The position numbers and the translations under genes are program-made. DNA of 64,000 bases from an uncultured Alphaproteobacteria bacterium (GTDB lineage: Bacteria; Pseudomonadota; Alphaproteobacteria; HIMB59): NCBI GenBank assembly GCA_902538085.1, contig CACBDV010000002.1, forward strand, positions 1-64,000. The letters run 5' to 3'. Each line of letters opens with the position of its first letter. Within the stretch, counting starts at the first letter, position 1. The notes below the pieces were generated by a model. The model did not search any database. It was given only the letters and a program-made list of their open reading frames with translations, and was not told where the DNA came from. Shown in pieces: positions 48,330 through 59,540 of this stretch.

Positions 48330-48956
48330 CTAGCCTAACACCCAAATTTCAATAGCTACAAATATAAAAAGTCCAGCAAATATTAAATTGACAATATTTT
48401 TAGGTCTATTGAAGTAATTTGAAAACTTTTTTATACCAAAAAAGTGGCCGATAATTGAATAATTCATTGCTGAAATAAAAAAACTACCTGATGCAAAAAT
48501 TAGAGCGATACTAAAATTTAGGTTTTCACTGAATTGTAAAGTTGCTAGAGCAGACCAAAATGCGAAAGCTTTGGGATTGGTATAAGCAACAATTATTGCT
48601 TTCTTCATACTGTTTAAAAAATTTCTTTCATTGGATAGTTTTATGAGTTGATTTTCAGAGCTAAAGTATTGGCTGCCAATTTGATATGCTAAATAAATCA
48701 TATAAAGACTAGCTAAGATCTTTAAAACAATAAAACCCCAACCCATTAAATTTGAAATTAGAAAAGAAATACCTGTTGTAGCAAGTAAGCACCAAGTAAA
48801 AGAACCAATAGCAGTACCAACTGCAGCACCCCAAATTTGTTTTTTCTGTCCACTAATTCCAACGGATGCCACAAAAAAAGTATTAGGTCCTGGCAAAAAC
48901 ACAGCAAAATAAAATATTATCCATCCGGATAATAAAGCCATTACAACTTCATTCAT
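48330..48956 (-). CDS. LysE/RhtB-family translocator
   Basis: FLPGPNTFFVASVGISGQKKQIWGAAVGTAIGSFTW; YTNPKAFAFWSAL. Confidence 0.9.
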   Translation of the reverse strand: MNEVVMALLSGWIIFYFAVFLPGPNTFFVASVGISGQKKQIWGAAVGTAIGSFTWCLLATTGISFLISNLMGWGFIVLKILASLYMIYLAYQIGSQYFSSENQLIKLSNERNFLNSMKKAIIVAYTNPKAFAFWSALATLQFSENLNFSIALIFASGSFFISAMNYSIIGHFFGIKKFSNYFNRPKNIVNLIFAGLFIFVAIEIWVLG

Positions 48957-48967
48957 CTTATACTTTT

Positions 48968-49708
48968 TTAATGATTAAGAATTTGACTTAAGAAAAGTTT
49001 AGTTCGATCACTTTTTGGGTTATTAAAGAATTCATCTGGCGATGCTTGTTCAACAATTCTTCCCTCATCCATAAAAATCATTTGATCAGCAACAGTTTTT
49101 GCAAATCCCATCTCATGAGTAACAACTAACATAGTCATACCCTCTTCAGCTAATTGTATCATCACATCCAAAACCTCTTTAATCATTTCAGGATCAAGAG
49201 CCGAGGTAGGCTCATCAAATAACATGATATCTGGGTTCATCGCGAGAGATCTCGCAATAGCCACACGCTGTTGCTGACCACCTGATAATTGCCCAGGAAA
49301 CTTTTCAGCTTGTTCAGGAATTTTTACCTTTTCCAAGTATGACATGGCGATTTCTTCAGCTTCTTTTTTAGGCATTTTTTTAACCCAAATTGGAGCCAAA
49401 GAAATATTATCCAAAACTGATAAGTGAGGAAAAAGATTAAACTGCTGAAAAACCATTCCAACGTTCTTTCTAATTAAATCAATATTTTTGAGGTCATTAG
49501 TAAGCTCAGTTCCATGAACTACAATTTTACCTTCTTGATGTGCTTCAAGACGATTAATACAACGGATCATAGTTGATTTACCGGAGCCACTGGGACCACA
49601 AATCACAATTTTTTGACCTTTATCAACAGATAAATCAATATCTTTGAGAACGTGAAAGTCATCATACCACTTATTGACTTTTTCTAGCTGGATTACTTGC
49701 TCTGTCAT
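48968..49708 (-). CDS. aapP: Polar/general L-amino-acid ABC transporter ATP-binding protein
   Basis: [70 protein letters not shown]. Confidence 0.97.
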   Translation of the reverse strand: MTEQVIQLEKVNKWYDDFHVLKDIDLSVDKGQKIVICGPSGSGKSTMIRCINRLEAHQEGKIVVHGTELTNDLKNIDLIRKNVGMVFQQFNLFPHLSVLDNISLAPIWVKKMPKKEAEEIAMSYLEKVKIPEQAEKFPGQLSGGQQQRVAIARSLAMNPDIMLFDEPTSALDPEMIKEVLDVMIQLAEEGMTMLVVTHEMGFAKTVADQMIFMDEGRIVEQASPDEFFNNPKSDRTKLFLSQILNH

Positions 49709-49709
49709 T

Positions 49710-50816
49710 TTAACTATTATCCGTCTTCAATTTCTTTTCTAAATATAAACTATACCTCGACATGCCAAAACAGAATATAAAGAAAACTAGAGAAATAAAA
49801 ACATAAACCTCGTAATGTAATTTTGCCCAATCAATGTCTGCAACTGCCGCTCTTCCCACACCAAGTAAATCAAATAAACCAATAATTAAAACAAGTGAAG
49901 TATCTTTAAAAAGACCTATGCATGTATTAACTATAGGTGGAATTGAAATTTTTAAAGCTTGAGGAAGAATAATTTTTCTAGTGCTTTGCCAATATGTCAA
50001 TCCTAGAGATTGAGCAGCTTCTAATTGTCCTTTGGGTATGGCTTGTAATCCTCCTCTTATTGCCTCTGCCATGTATGCGGATTGAAATAAGGTAACAGCA
50101 ACCAAAGCCCTCAATAAATTATCAGGACGGACTCCTTCTGGTAAAAAGAGAGGTAACATTACATTAGCTGTAAATAGCAATGTAATTAAAGGAACACCCC
50201 TAATAAATTCAATAAAAATTATACAAATAGTTTTTATTACTGGCATTTTAGATCTTCGACCTAAAGCCAAAATAATGCTTAAGGGAAATGCTAATAGAAT
50301 GCCCGTTACTCCTAAAAATAAAGTAACAAGAAGTCCTCCCCATTTACTAGTTCCAACAACATCTAAACCAGCCCCACCATATAAAAGGAAATACCCAATG
50401 AATGGAAATAAAAAAGTAAAATAAATAAAATACTTTCTGAAAGGTAAATTATCAAAAAATATTCCAACTAAGGCAAAAGGTAATAAGCCATAAACTAAAT
50501 TAACTCTCCAGGCTTCCTCAACAGGGTAAAATCCATAAATAAACTGATGAAATCTTACTATGATAATTGCCCAGCAAGCCCCATGTTGGCCAGGTTCAAT
50601 ATTTTTTGAACAGAAAGTCCTGTCTGTTATTTTTTCACCTCTAAAATTATTAACAAAATCAGCCTCGAATATTGTCCAATTTAAAAAGAAAGAAGACACT
50701 TCATAAATGAAATAAATAGAAAGTATTGTAATTATTCCGTTAATCCATGATGAGAAAAGATTATTTCTACACCATGAGTAGTATTTATTATGTGTAAATG
50801 AAATAGAACTACTCAT
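49710..50816 (-). CDS. aapM: Amino-acid ABC transporter permease AapM
   Basis: [31 protein letters not shown]...[47 protein letters not shown]. Confidence 0.93.
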   Translation of the reverse strand: MSSSISFTHNKYYSWCRNNLFSSWINGIITILSIYFIYEVSSFFLNWTIFEADFVNNFRGEKITDRTFCSKNIEPGQHGACWAIIIVRFHQFIYGFYPVEEAWRVNLVYGLLPFALVGIFFDNLPFRKYFIYFTFLFPFIGYFLLYGGAGLDVVGTSKWGGLLVTLFLGVTGILLAFPLSIILALGRRSKMPVIKTICIIFIEFIRGVPLITLLFTANVMLPLFLPEGVRPDNLLRALVAVTLFQSAYMAEAIRGGLQAIPKGQLEAAQSLGLTYWQSTRKIILPQALKISIPPIVNTCIGLFKDTSLVLIIGLFDLLGVGRAAVADIDWAKLHYEVYVFISLVFFIFCFGMSRYSLYLEKKLKTDNS

Positions 50817-51982
50817 GCGTTACCTTTAAATTGAACAGCTTTATTATAAATATTCATAAATAACGAAATTGTTAAGCTTATAGTTAAATATGTGACCATC
50901 ACCATTGACATAATTTCAATCGCTTTACCAGTTTGATTTAGAGATATACCACCAAAACCATGAACTAAATCTGCATAACCAATTGCAATTCCTAAAGATG
51001 AGTTCTTAGTAAGATTTAAATATTGTGAGGTCAAAGGTGGAATAATCACTCGTAAAGCCTGAGGTATGACAATCAATCTTAAAACTAAGTTGTTTTTTAA
51101 ACCTAAAGCTTGTGATGCTTCTCTTTGCCCTTTAGAAACAGACATTATACCAGATCTAACTGTTTCAGAAATGAATGCTGCAGTATAAATTGAAAGACCT
51201 AATAGCATTCCCATGAATTCAGGTCTAACAACCATGCCTCCTTTGAAGTTAAAACCTTTTAAAATAGGATGATCAAAATCTAATGGCATACCCATGATAT
51301 AGAAAAAAATTATTGGTGTAAAAATTATTAATGCAGAGTTAACATAAAATATTGGATATTGCTTTCCTGTCTGCTCTTGTTTTTTCTTAAAATATTTTTT
51401 TAGAAAAATTGTGAATATTATTGCAATAACAAAACTCCATGCAACTATTGAAAATCCATCTTTAAAAATTGGAGATGGGGAGTATATGCCTCTATTAGTA
51501 ATATAAAAAGTATCAAAAAGCACAAAAGCCTGTTTAATCTTGGGAAGGTAAAGTAGAATTGTGTAATATAATATAATTTGTAAAAGCACCGGTACATTTC
51601 TTGTAAACTCTACATATACGTAAGCAATATTTCTAAATAACCAGTTGCTTGAAAGTCTGATTATGCCAACAAGAAAACCAAGTATAGTGGCAAGAAAACA
51701 TCCACATATTGAGATCATAAGAGTATTTATTAAACCAACTAAATAGGCCCTAAAGTGTGTACTTTCACTTGTATAAGGAATAAGCCTAATACTAATATCG
51801 TATCCAGCAGACATATTTAAAAAACCAAAACCGGTTCCGATGCCTCTTTTTTCTAAATTATAAGCAGTTTGTTGCGTAATAAGATAAATAATTAAAGCGA
51901 ATATGCCGATTATGAGAGTTTGAACAACTAATGATCTAATTTTTTCATCAAAAATTAGTTTTCTTAAAAAACTATTAGACAT
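50813..51982 (-). CDS. aapQ: Amino-acid ABC transporter permease AapQ
   Basis: GLINTLMISICGCFLATILGFLVGIIRLSSNW; AAFISETVRSGIMSVSKGQREASQALGLKNNLVLRLIVIPQALRVIIPP. Confidence 0.93.
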   Translation of the reverse strand: MSNSFLRKLIFDEKIRSLVVQTLIIGIFALIIYLITQQTAYNLEKRGIGTGFGFLNMSAGYDISIRLIPYTSESTHFRAYLVGLINTLMISICGCFLATILGFLVGIIRLSSNWLFRNIAYVYVEFTRNVPVLLQIILYYTILLYLPKIKQAFVLFDTFYITNRGIYSPSPIFKDGFSIVAWSFVIAIIFTIFLKKYFKKKQEQTGKQYPIFYVNSALIIFTPIIFFYIMGMPLDFDHPILKGFNFKGGMVVRPEFMGMLLGLSIYTAAFISETVRSGIMSVSKGQREASQALGLKNNLVLRLIVIPQALRVIIPPLTSQYLNLTKNSSLGIAIGYADLVHGFGGISLNQTGKAIEIMSMVMVTYLTISLTISLFMNIYNKAVQFKGNA

Positions 51983-52005
51983 ATTTAATTTATTATTCTT
52001 TGAAA

Positions 52006-52037
52006 TTTTCGGGCTATTATTTTAAATAGCCCGAAAA
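52006..52037 (-). promoter_or_regulatory. Intercistronic hairpin between aapJ and aapQ
   Basis: TTTTCGGGCTATT...AATAGCCCGAAAA, perfect 13-bp stem; no U-tract on the minus transcript. Confidence 0.75.
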
Positions 52038-52046
52038 AAATAGATT

Positions 52047-53090
52047 TTATCTAAATGGAGGTGCGTAAAGAATACCACCATCTTTATAGAGAGCGTTTAA
52101 ACCTCTGGCTATATTAATAGGTGTGTTTACACCAATATGCTTTTCAAAACTCTCTGAGTAGTTACCAACTTGTTTGATGATATTGTAAGCCCAATCATCA
52201 TCTAAGCCTAACCAAGCTCCATAACCAGCACCAGTATCTCCTACTTTTGAAACACCAAGTAATCTTAAAGTTTCTGGATCTTTTGAGTTTTTCATTTCAT
52301 CAACATTATCTGAAGTAATGCCTTTTTCTTCTGCGATAATCATAGCATTCAATGACCATCTTACGATGTCAGCCCATTCACTATCACCGTGTCTTACTGA
52401 AGGGCCAAGAGGCTCTTTAGAAATAATTTCTGGTAATACCATATGAGCAGAAGGGTCTGGATATCCAGCTCTACTTGCATACAAACCAGATGCATCAGTA
52501 GTATAGATATCACATCTACCAGCTAAGTAAGCCGCATCAGCTTCAGAGTTTGTTTCAACAGGAATTGGTTCATAAGACATGCCATTAGCTTTGAAATAGT
52601 CAGCTAAGTTCATTTCAGTTGTTGTACCAACTTGAATACAAACAGATGCACCGTCTAATTCAGATGCACTTGAAACGCCAAGGTCTTTTCTAACCATGAA
52701 GCCTTGTCCATCGTAATAGTTAACACCAACAAATTCTAAACCAAGCTCAACATCTCTTTGTAGAGTCCAAGTTGTGTTTCTTGAAAGCATATCAATTTCA
52801 CCAGACTGAAGAACAGTGAAACGTACTTTTGAAGTGGTTGGTACGAATTCTACTGCATTAGCATCACCAAAAACAGCAGCTGCAACAGCACGACATACGT
52901 CAACGTCAATACCTTCCCAAACACCAGCATCGTTAGGAGCACCAAAGCCCGCAAGACCTGTGTTGGAACCACACATTAGTTTTCCTCTTTCTTTTACTAG
53001 ATCTAGAGTGCTTCCGTGACTACCAGCGATAGCTGTTGAAACACCTAGTGTTAAAAGAAGAGAAATAAACAACGATTTAATTTTTGTCAT
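52047..53090 (-). CDS. aapJ: General L-amino-acid ABC transporter substrate-binding protein AapJ
   Basis: Signal peptide; LDLVKERGKLMCGSNTGLAGFGAPNDAGVWEGIDVDVCRAVAAAVFGD; TTWTLQRDVELGLEFVGVNYYDGQGFMV; strong SD AAGGAGG upstream. Confidence 0.97.
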   Translation of the reverse strand: MTKIKSLFISLLLTLGVSTAIAGSHGSTLDLVKERGKLMCGSNTGLAGFGAPNDAGVWEGIDVDVCRAVAAAVFGDANAVEFVPTTSKVRFTVLQSGEIDMLSRNTTWTLQRDVELGLEFVGVNYYDGQGFMVRKDLGVSSASELDGASVCIQVGTTTEMNLADYFKANGMSYEPIPVETNSEADAAYLAGRCDIYTTDASGLYASRAGYPDPSAHMVLPEIISKEPLGPSVRHGDSEWADIVRWSLNAMIIAEEKGITSDNVDEMKNSKDPETLRLLGVSKVGDTGAGYGAWLGLDDDWAYNIIKQVGNYSESFEKHIGVNTPINIARGLNALYKDGGILYAPPFR

Positions 53091-53214
53091 CGTTTCCTCC
53101 TTATATATATAAGCCTCGGCAGTATAGACCTATCTGGAGTGAAACTAAAATATAAAAATACTATGAATTTCCTGTGTTTTTCGAATAGATTTATTCAAAA
53201 TTACAGTCTTTTAC

Positions 53215-54381
53215 TTAATCTTGGTTAAACAAGTCTCTAGTAAATATCTTGTCTTGTACATCATTTAGTTCTGAATGCTTTCTATTACAAAGAATTAAAT
53301 CGGCATCTTTTTTAAATAATTCTATGTCCTGGTAAACTTCTGAATTAAAAAATTGTTTTTCTTTGATTAAGGGTTCGTAAACTATCACCTTTATGCCTTT
53401 GGCTTTAATTCTTTTCATTATACCTTGCATGCTTGATTCTCTAATGTTGTCAGAACCTACTTTCATAACTAATTTATAGACTCCAACTATTTTTGGTTTT
53501 AATTTTGCGATCTCTGATCCCAAAAAGTCTTTTCTCATTACATTAGATTCAATGATTGCTTCCATTATTTTTTGAGGAACTTTATCGAAGTTTGCAAGTA
53601 ATTGTTTTGTATCTTTAGGCAAACAATATCCTCCATATCCAAAAGAAGGGTTATTATAAAAGTCACCTATCCTGGGGTCTAAGCTAACAGATTTAATAAT
53701 TTCTTCAGAGTTTAAGTTTCTTGACATTGCAAATGAGTCTAATTCATTAAAAAATGTCACTCTCATTGCTAAGTAAGCATTAGAAAATAATTTTGATGCT
53801 TCTGCTTCTGTAGAATTTGTAAAAATAGTTTTGACATTTTTATTTAAAGATGAGTCAACTAAAAGTTTTGCAAACTCTTTTCCCTTTTTAGAATGAGAGC
53901 CAATTATAATTCTAGAAGGATATAGGCTATCTTTTAAAGCTCTCCCCTCACGTAAGAACTCTGGAACAAAAATAATTTCAAGATTTGGATATTTATTTTC
54001 TATTTTTTTTACATATCCTACTGGAACAGTTGATCTAATTATGACTGTTGGCTTAGAATTAGAGTTATGAATATTCTCTAAAGTTTTTTCGATAGAGTTA
54101 GTATCAAACTGATTAGTGTCAATATCATAATTTGTTGGAGTAGCAATAATTGCAAAATCAAAATCATCTTTATCACTTGGATAGATCTTAGAAGCAGTTA
54201 AATTTAATTTCTTAGATGATAGATATTCGGTAACCTCTTTATCCTCAATTGGCGATTTACCTTTTAAAAGACTCTCAGTTTTAGAAAAGTCTAAATCAAA
54301 ACAAGTTACAATATTATTTTGTGCAAGAAGAACTGCATTTGCAGTACCCACATAACCAAGCCCTACTACTAATATTTTCAA
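53215..54381 (-). CDS. UDP-glucose 6-dehydrogenase-like nucleotide-sugar dehydrogenase
   Basis: ILVVGLGYVGTANAVLLAQ; IIRSTVPVGYV; FVPEFLREGRALKD; PSFGYGGYCLPKDTKQLLA. Confidence 0.93.
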   Translation of the reverse strand: MKILVVGLGYVGTANAVLLAQNNIVTCFDLDFSKTESLLKGKSPIEDKEVTEYLSSKKLNLTASKIYPSDKDDFDFAIIATPTNYDIDTNQFDTNSIEKTLENIHNSNSKPTVIIRSTVPVGYVKKIENKYPNLEIIFVPEFLREGRALKDSLYPSRIIIGSHSKKGKEFAKLLVDSSLNKNVKTIFTNSTEAEASKLFSNAYLAMRVTFFNELDSFAMSRNLNSEEIIKSVSLDPRIGDFYNNPSFGYGGYCLPKDTKQLLANFDKVPQKIMEAIIESNVMRKDFLGSEIAKLKPKIVGVYKLVMKVGSDNIRESSMQGIMKRIKAKGIKVIVYEPLIKEKQFFNSEVYQDIELFKKDADLILCNRKHSELNDVQDKIFTRDLFNQD

Positions 54382-54520
54382 TGTTTTTAAACTATTATAA
54401 ATTTATTATTGAACAATGACTTTTTTATTAAATAAAATTTCTGATGCGACACATAGGCTTAAAAATAATTGGGAAATTCTAATTTTTTTATCTTAAATAG
54501 CTTAAAATTTAAAAAGATAT

Positions 54521-54537
54521 TGGTATATTGTATACCA
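54521..54537. promoter_or_regulatory. Perfect dyad TGGTATA-TTG-TATACCA upstream of fhs (candidate operator)
   Basis: 7-bp inverted repeat, 3-nt spacer, 29 nt upstream of the fhs ATG (54566). Confidence 0.5.
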
Positions 54538-54565
54538 GATTTTTTGGGAAAGGATCCAAATTTAG

Positions 54566-56236
54566 ATGTCAGATATAGAGATAGCAAGAGCTGCTAAAAA
54601 AATTCACATAAGAGATGTTGCTGCTAAAGTAAATATTCCTGAGGAAAACCTTATACCATATGGACATGATGCAGCAAAAATAAATTTTGATTTTATTGAA
54701 AAAAGTAAATCTAACCCCGATGGAAAATTAATATTAGTTACTGCAATTAATCCAACACCAGCCGGTGAGGGCAAAACAACCACTTCTGTTGGCTTAAATG
54801 ATGGCCTGAATAAAATTGGAAAAAAATCTATTGTTTGCCTCAGAGAACCTAGCCTTGGTCCTTGTTTTGGTATGAAGGGTGGTGCTGCTGGAGGTGGATA
54901 TGCTCAAGTTGTGCCTATGGAAGAAATTAATCTTCATTTTACAGGTGACTTTCACGCAATCACTGCAGCTCACAATTTATTATCATCATTAATTGATAAT
55001 CATATTTATTGGGGCAATGAACTACAAATAGATCAAAGAAGAATTACCTGGGGTAGAGTTGTTGATTTAGGTGATAGGTCTCTAAGAAAAGTAAACGTCA
55101 ATCTTGGAGGTATTTCAAATGGATTTCCTAGAGAAGATAAATTTGACATAACAGTTGCTAGTGAAATTATGGCAATTTTTTGTTTAGCGAATGATATTAA
55201 CGATCTTCAAAAAAGAATTGGTGATATTATAATCGCATATAAAAGAGACAAATCTCCAATATACGCACGTGATGTAAAAGCTGATGGCCCAATGACAGTT
55301 TTATTAAAAAATGCTTTAATGCCGAATTTAGTTCAAACACTTGAAAATAATCCAGCTATTATTCACGGTGGTCCATTTGCAAACATTGCTCATGGTTGCA
55401 ATACGGTAATTGCGACTAAAACAGGCTTAAAACTTGCTGATTATGTAGTAACTGAAGCTGGGTTTGGTGCAGACTTAGGTGCTGAAAAATTCTTAGACAT
55501 TAAATGTCGTAAGGCAGGATTGACACCTAGTGTGGTCGTCATTGTTGCTACTGTGAGAGCATTGAAATCTCATGGAGGCGTTGAAAAAGCAGACCTTAAT
55601 AATGAAAATGTATCCGCCGTTGAAAAAGGTTTCGAGAATTTACAACGCCATATCGAAAATATCCAATCTTTCGGTCTTCAACCAATTGTGGCTATTAATA
55701 GTTTCACTCTTGATACTGAGGCTGAAGGTAAAGTTATTTCAGATAGTTGTGAAAAATTGGGAGTAAAGGCAATTCTTTGCTCGCACTGGGCAAATGGTGG
55801 TGATGGCACTTTAGAATTGGCTGAAGAGGTAGTAAAAATTAGTGAGTCAAGTGATCCGTCTAAATTCAAGTATATGTATGAGGATAATGTGTCTTTAGAG
55901 GAAAAAATTCGCTCTGTTGCACAAAAAATCTATAGAGCTGATGATATTGTGATTGATAAATCAGTTAGCGATCAGCTTAAAGGATTTGAAGAAAACGGTT
56001 ATGGAAATCTTCCTATTTGTATCGCTAAAACACAGTACAGTTTTTCTACAAACCCCTCTTTAAGAGGTGCTCCAAATGGTTTTACTGTTCCAGTGAGAGA
56101 GGTAAGGCTTTCAGCCGGAGCGGGATTTATAGTTGTTGTAACAGGTCAAATTATGACAATGCCAGGTCTACCTAAAGTGCCTAGCGCTAATTCAATAATG
56201 CTAGATGAAAAAGGATTAATTCAAGGTCTTTTTTAA
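54566..56236 (+). CDS. fhs: Formate--tetrahydrofolate ligase
   Basis: [81 protein letters not shown]. Confidence 0.98.
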   Translation: MSDIEIARAAKKIHIRDVAAKVNIPEENLIPYGHDAAKINFDFIEKSKSNPDGKLILVTAINPTPAGEGKTTTSVGLNDGLNKIGKKSIVCLREPSLGPCFGMKGGAAGGGYAQVVPMEEINLHFTGDFHAITAAHNLLSSLIDNHIYWGNELQIDQRRITWGRVVDLGDRSLRKVNVNLGGISNGFPREDKFDITVASEIMAIFCLANDINDLQKRIGDIIIAYKRDKSPIYARDVKADGPMTVLLKNALMPNLVQTLENNPAIIHGGPFANIAHGCNTVIATKTGLKLADYVVTEAGFGADLGAEKFLDIKCRKAGLTPSVVVIVATVRALKSHGGVEKADLNNENVSAVEKGFENLQRHIENIQSFGLQPIVAINSFTLDTEAEGKVISDSCEKLGVKAILCSHWANGGDGTLELAEEVVKISESSDPSKFKYMYEDNVSLEEKIRSVAQKIYRADDIVIDKSVSDQLKGFEENGYGNLPICIAKTQYSFSTNPSLRGAPNGFTVPVREVRLSAGAGFIVVVTGQIMTMPGLPKVPSANSIMLDEKGLIQGLF

Positions 56237-56284
56237 TTTATCAATTTAATTCTCTATACCCCATTTATGGGGTATATTAACTTT

Positions 56285-56677
56285 ATGTACTCTAAAACAA
56301 CTAATGGGGTCACAGTCACTGTAACACCCTATTTTTTAGACGATCAATCATCCCCTCAGGAAAGCCATTTCGTTTGGGCATACCAAGTTAATATCAAAAA
56401 TTCTGGGAACTCTTCTATCAAATTAAATCATAGAAATTGGTTAATCATTGATGCTAATGGTAAGGTTATAAATGTTCAAGGTGAAGGAGTTGTGGGAGAA
56501 TTTCCAACAATTGAACCTGGAGAGTCATTTGAGTACACAAGCGGTACTCCATTAAAAACGAACAATGGTATTATGCAGGGCTTCTATTTAGTCTCTCAAG
56601 ATAATGGTGAAAAGCTAAAAATAGATATACCAGCATTTTCTCTTGATAGCCCATATAATAAAAAAAACGTTCATTAA
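56285..56677 (+). CDS. apaG: ApaG domain protein (Co2+/Mg2+ efflux protein ApaG)
   Basis: ORF 56267..56677; likely start MYSKTTNGVTVTV. HFVWAYQVNIKNSGNSSIKLNHRNWLIIDANGKVINVQGEGVVGEFPTIEPGESFEYTSGTPL. Confidence 0.95.
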   Translation: MYSKTTNGVTVTVTPYFLDDQSSPQESHFVWAYQVNIKNSGNSSIKLNHRNWLIIDANGKVINVQGEGVVGEFPTIEPGESFEYTSGTPLKTNNGIMQGFYLVSQDNGEKLKIDIPAFSLDSPYNKKNVH

Positions 56678-56689
56678 AAAAACGTCAAA

Positions 56690-58138
56690 ATGTTTAATCT
56701 TAAACCTATAGCACTGGTAAGCGGAACAGTTACATGTGCTGTTGGTTTTTTTTTATTTATACCTCTAATTGCTGAAATTATTTATGATAGTGAGTCATGG
56801 CAATCATATGCTGTTCCAATATTACTATATTTAATCGTTGGAGGTTCACTAGTAATTACAAATAAAAATGTAGATTTAAAAATATCTCTAAAAGAAGCAT
56901 TTATAATTACTGTATTGTCTTGGTTATTAATGACTTTTTTATGTGCAGTACCTTTTCTATACACTGAGGTAAATTTAGGTATTGTAGATGCCTTATTTGA
57001 GTCTATGAGTGGCGTGACTACAACAGGGGCAACTACCCTTAGCAACTTAGAGTCACTACCCAAAGGAATTTTAATATGGAGGGCATTTTTACAATGGCTT
57101 GGTGGCATTGGTATCGTTGTGATAGCTTTGTTTATACTTCCATTTCTAAGAATTGGTGGGATGCAATTATTTCACTTAGAAGGAGATGATCCTTATGATA
57201 AATCTCTTCCAAAGATATCATCTGTTATAAAGAAGATATTTGTTATTTATACAACACTCACTGTAGTCCTAATATTTCTTTACTACATATGTGGTATGAC
57301 GGCATTTGATGCTATTTCTCACAGTTTTACAACAATTTCTACAGGTGGTTTTTCTACTTATGATAGTTCTTTTGCTTTTTTTAATAATGATAAAATTCTT
57401 TTCGTAGCAATAATCTTTATGGTATTAGGGAGCTTTCCTTTTCTTGTGCTTGTACAAACTTCGAAAAAAAATTTATTTGCTATTTTTAAAGACCATCAAA
57501 TAAGAGTTTTTATATTAATTTTATTCATAGCCATTCTACTTATTTTCTATTTTGCAAATAATTATATTGATGGAAATTATCTGAATAAAGTAATAGCAGT
57601 ATCATTTAATACTATTTCTATAATTTCAGGAACGGGTTATGTAAGTGATAATTTTGAAAATTGGGGCAATTATGCATCTGTTTTATTTCTAATACTAATG
57701 TTTATTGGCGGTTGTGCAGGATCAACTACTGGAGGTTTAAAAATTTTCAGATTCCAAATATTATTCAAGTATATAAATTTACACCTCAAAAAGATGCTTA
57801 AACCACATTCAATAATTGCAAGTCGATTTAATGGAAGAACAATTAATGAAACTACATACGAATCTGTAATGAGTTTTTTCTTTCTATACGTATTAACTTT
57901 TTTTACCTCTGCATTGTTACTATCTTTTAGCGGACTTGATTTTTTAACTTGCATATCAGCAGCTGCATCAACTATATCTAATGTTGGTCCAGGACTTGGG
58001 CCAATCATTGGGCCAGATGGAAATTATGGAATTTTAGACAGTTATTCGAAAATGATATTAATAGCAACTATGTTCTTAGGCAGACTAGAGCTACTCACAA
58101 TCTTAATTCTACTTCTGCCATCATTCTGGAAGGACTAA
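56690..58138 (+). CDS. trkH: TrkH-family potassium uptake protein
   Basis: ESMSGVTTTGATTLSNLESLPKGILIWRAFLQWLGGIGIVVIALFILP; FTTISTGGFSTYDSS; FIGGCAGSTTGGLKIFR. Confidence 0.95.
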   Translation: MFNLKPIALVSGTVTCAVGFFLFIPLIAEIIYDSESWQSYAVPILLYLIVGGSLVITNKNVDLKISLKEAFIITVLSWLLMTFLCAVPFLYTEVNLGIVDALFESMSGVTTTGATTLSNLESLPKGILIWRAFLQWLGGIGIVVIALFILPFLRIGGMQLFHLEGDDPYDKSLPKISSVIKKIFVIYTTLTVVLIFLYYICGMTAFDAISHSFTTISTGGFSTYDSSFAFFNNDKILFVAIIFMVLGSFPFLVLVQTSKKNLFAIFKDHQIRVFILILFIAILLIFYFANNYIDGNYLNKVIAVSFNTISIISGTGYVSDNFENWGNYASVLFLILMFIGGCAGSTTGGLKIFRFQILFKYINLHLKKMLKPHSIIASRFNGRTINETTYESVMSFFFLYVLTFFTSALLLSFSGLDFLTCISAAASTISNVGPGLGPIIGPDGNYGILDSYSKMILIATMFLGRLELLTILILLLPSFWKD

Positions 58139-58621
58139 TTACATTGCTGATACTTTTTGATTAATACTTTTTAGGCTATTAGAAATAATATTTTTATTTA
58201 AGTTTTCGGTATCTTTTATTGAAAAACTTCCCTCAATATCTCCATATTCTATTGAATTAACCTTATAAACTTTTCTTTTATTTAATAACTTATTAGTCTC
58301 CAAAAATTCAATACTTAAATTTATTTCAAATCTGTAATATTCATCTTTCTTGGTTTTATTCACTTCAATAGAGGTCACATTTATACTTAGATTTCCATCA
58401 AAGCCATCAATCTTAACATTATTATCAAACCAATCCTTTACTAATTTTTTTGTGGTTTCTACATCTGGACCCTCTTCAATATTTGTGAACTTTAAATCCT
58501 TTGATACAGCATTAAATTTAATATTTTCAAAATATATGTTCTCAGATTTAATTAATTGCTCGCTATTCATTTCGCATCCAATTAATAAAATAGATAAAAA
58601 TAAAATTAAATGCTTAACCAT
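58139..58621 (-). CDS. Putative lipoprotein of unknown function
   Basis: 160 aa; signal peptide with lipobox LLIGC; stop abuts the trkH stop. Confidence 0.6.
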   Translation of the reverse strand: MVKHLILFLSILLIGCEMNSEQLIKSENIYFENIKFNAVSKDLKFTNIEEGPDVETTKKLVKDWFDNNVKIDGFDGNLSINVTSIEVNKTKKDEYYRFEINLSIEFLETNKLLNKRKVYKVNSIEYGDIEGSFSIKDTENLNKNIISNSLKSINQKVSAM

Positions 58622-59484
58622 TTAAGAATACCTTTTTGAGATACAAGCCTATTTTTTGCTTGAGTAAGTACAATAGACTTTTTCCCTTTAATAACATCCT
58701 CAGTAACTTCAGATCCGATTTTCGCTGGAAGACAATGCATAAATACAGATTTTTCATCTGTCAAAGACATAATTTTGTCATTGACTTGAAATTTACTTAG
58801 CATTTTTTCTTTATCCTCTTTATCATTCATTGAGTTAAATACATCAGTCATTATGCAATTAGCTTTTGAAATAATATTTTCATTAATCTCAAAATGAAAA
58901 TTAATATTATTACTTACATTAAAATTATCTTTATTTTGTGAATATATTTTTCTATCTGTAAATACATCAATTTTGGTGTTCTTTGTGAAACCTATGACCT
59001 CTAATAGACTAAACAAAACATTATTCATATCGCCCATCCAAACAATATTCAAATTATCAATACTTCCAAATTTTTCTTTTAATGTATAAATATCTGAAAT
59101 TGCTTGGCACGGGTGTGATAAATCTGATAGTGCATTAATTATTGGCTTTTTAAAATATTTGTAAGCTAACTCTAATTTTTTATGGTCAGTAGTTCTGAAA
59201 ACTAAGTAATCTAGATAACATGACATAATTTCAAATGTGTCCTCATAAGACTCAAATCTATTTAAGTTTAATTCCTCAAATCTCACATCTATAAAATTAC
59301 CATTAAGTTGATTGATACCGACTTGAAATGAAAGTCTAGTTCTTGTGGAGTTTTTTTCAAAAATTAATCCTATATTTTTATTAGTTAGGGTATGTTCAGT
59401 TTTATTATCTAAATCTTCAGCAAACTGTAATATCTTTTCAAAGTCTTTTTGATTTAAGTCTGATATGTTCAATAAATTTTTCAT
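58606..59484 (-). CDS. argF: Ornithine carbamoyltransferase
   Basis: FEKNSTRTRLSFQVGINQLNG; DLSHPCQAISDIYTLKEKFG; FMHCLPAKIGSEVTEDVI. Confidence 0.93.
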   Translation of the reverse strand: MKNLLNISDLNQKDFEKILQFAEDLDNKTEHTLTNKNIGLIFEKNSTRTRLSFQVGINQLNGNFIDVRFEELNLNRFESYEDTFEIMSCYLDYLVFRTTDHKKLELAYKYFKKPIINALSDLSHPCQAISDIYTLKEKFGSIDNLNIVWMGDMNNVLFSLLEVIGFTKNTKIDVFTDRKIYSQNKDNFNVSNNINFHFEINENIISKANCIMTDVFNSMNDKEDKEKMLSKFQVNDKIMSLTDEKSVFMHCLPAKIGSEVTEDVIKGKKSIVLTQAKNRLVSQKGILKWLSI

Positions 59485-59540
59485 GTCAAAGTTGAACCTT
59501 ATACCTCAATAATGCTTACTAATAAATTTAAATTCAGGAT

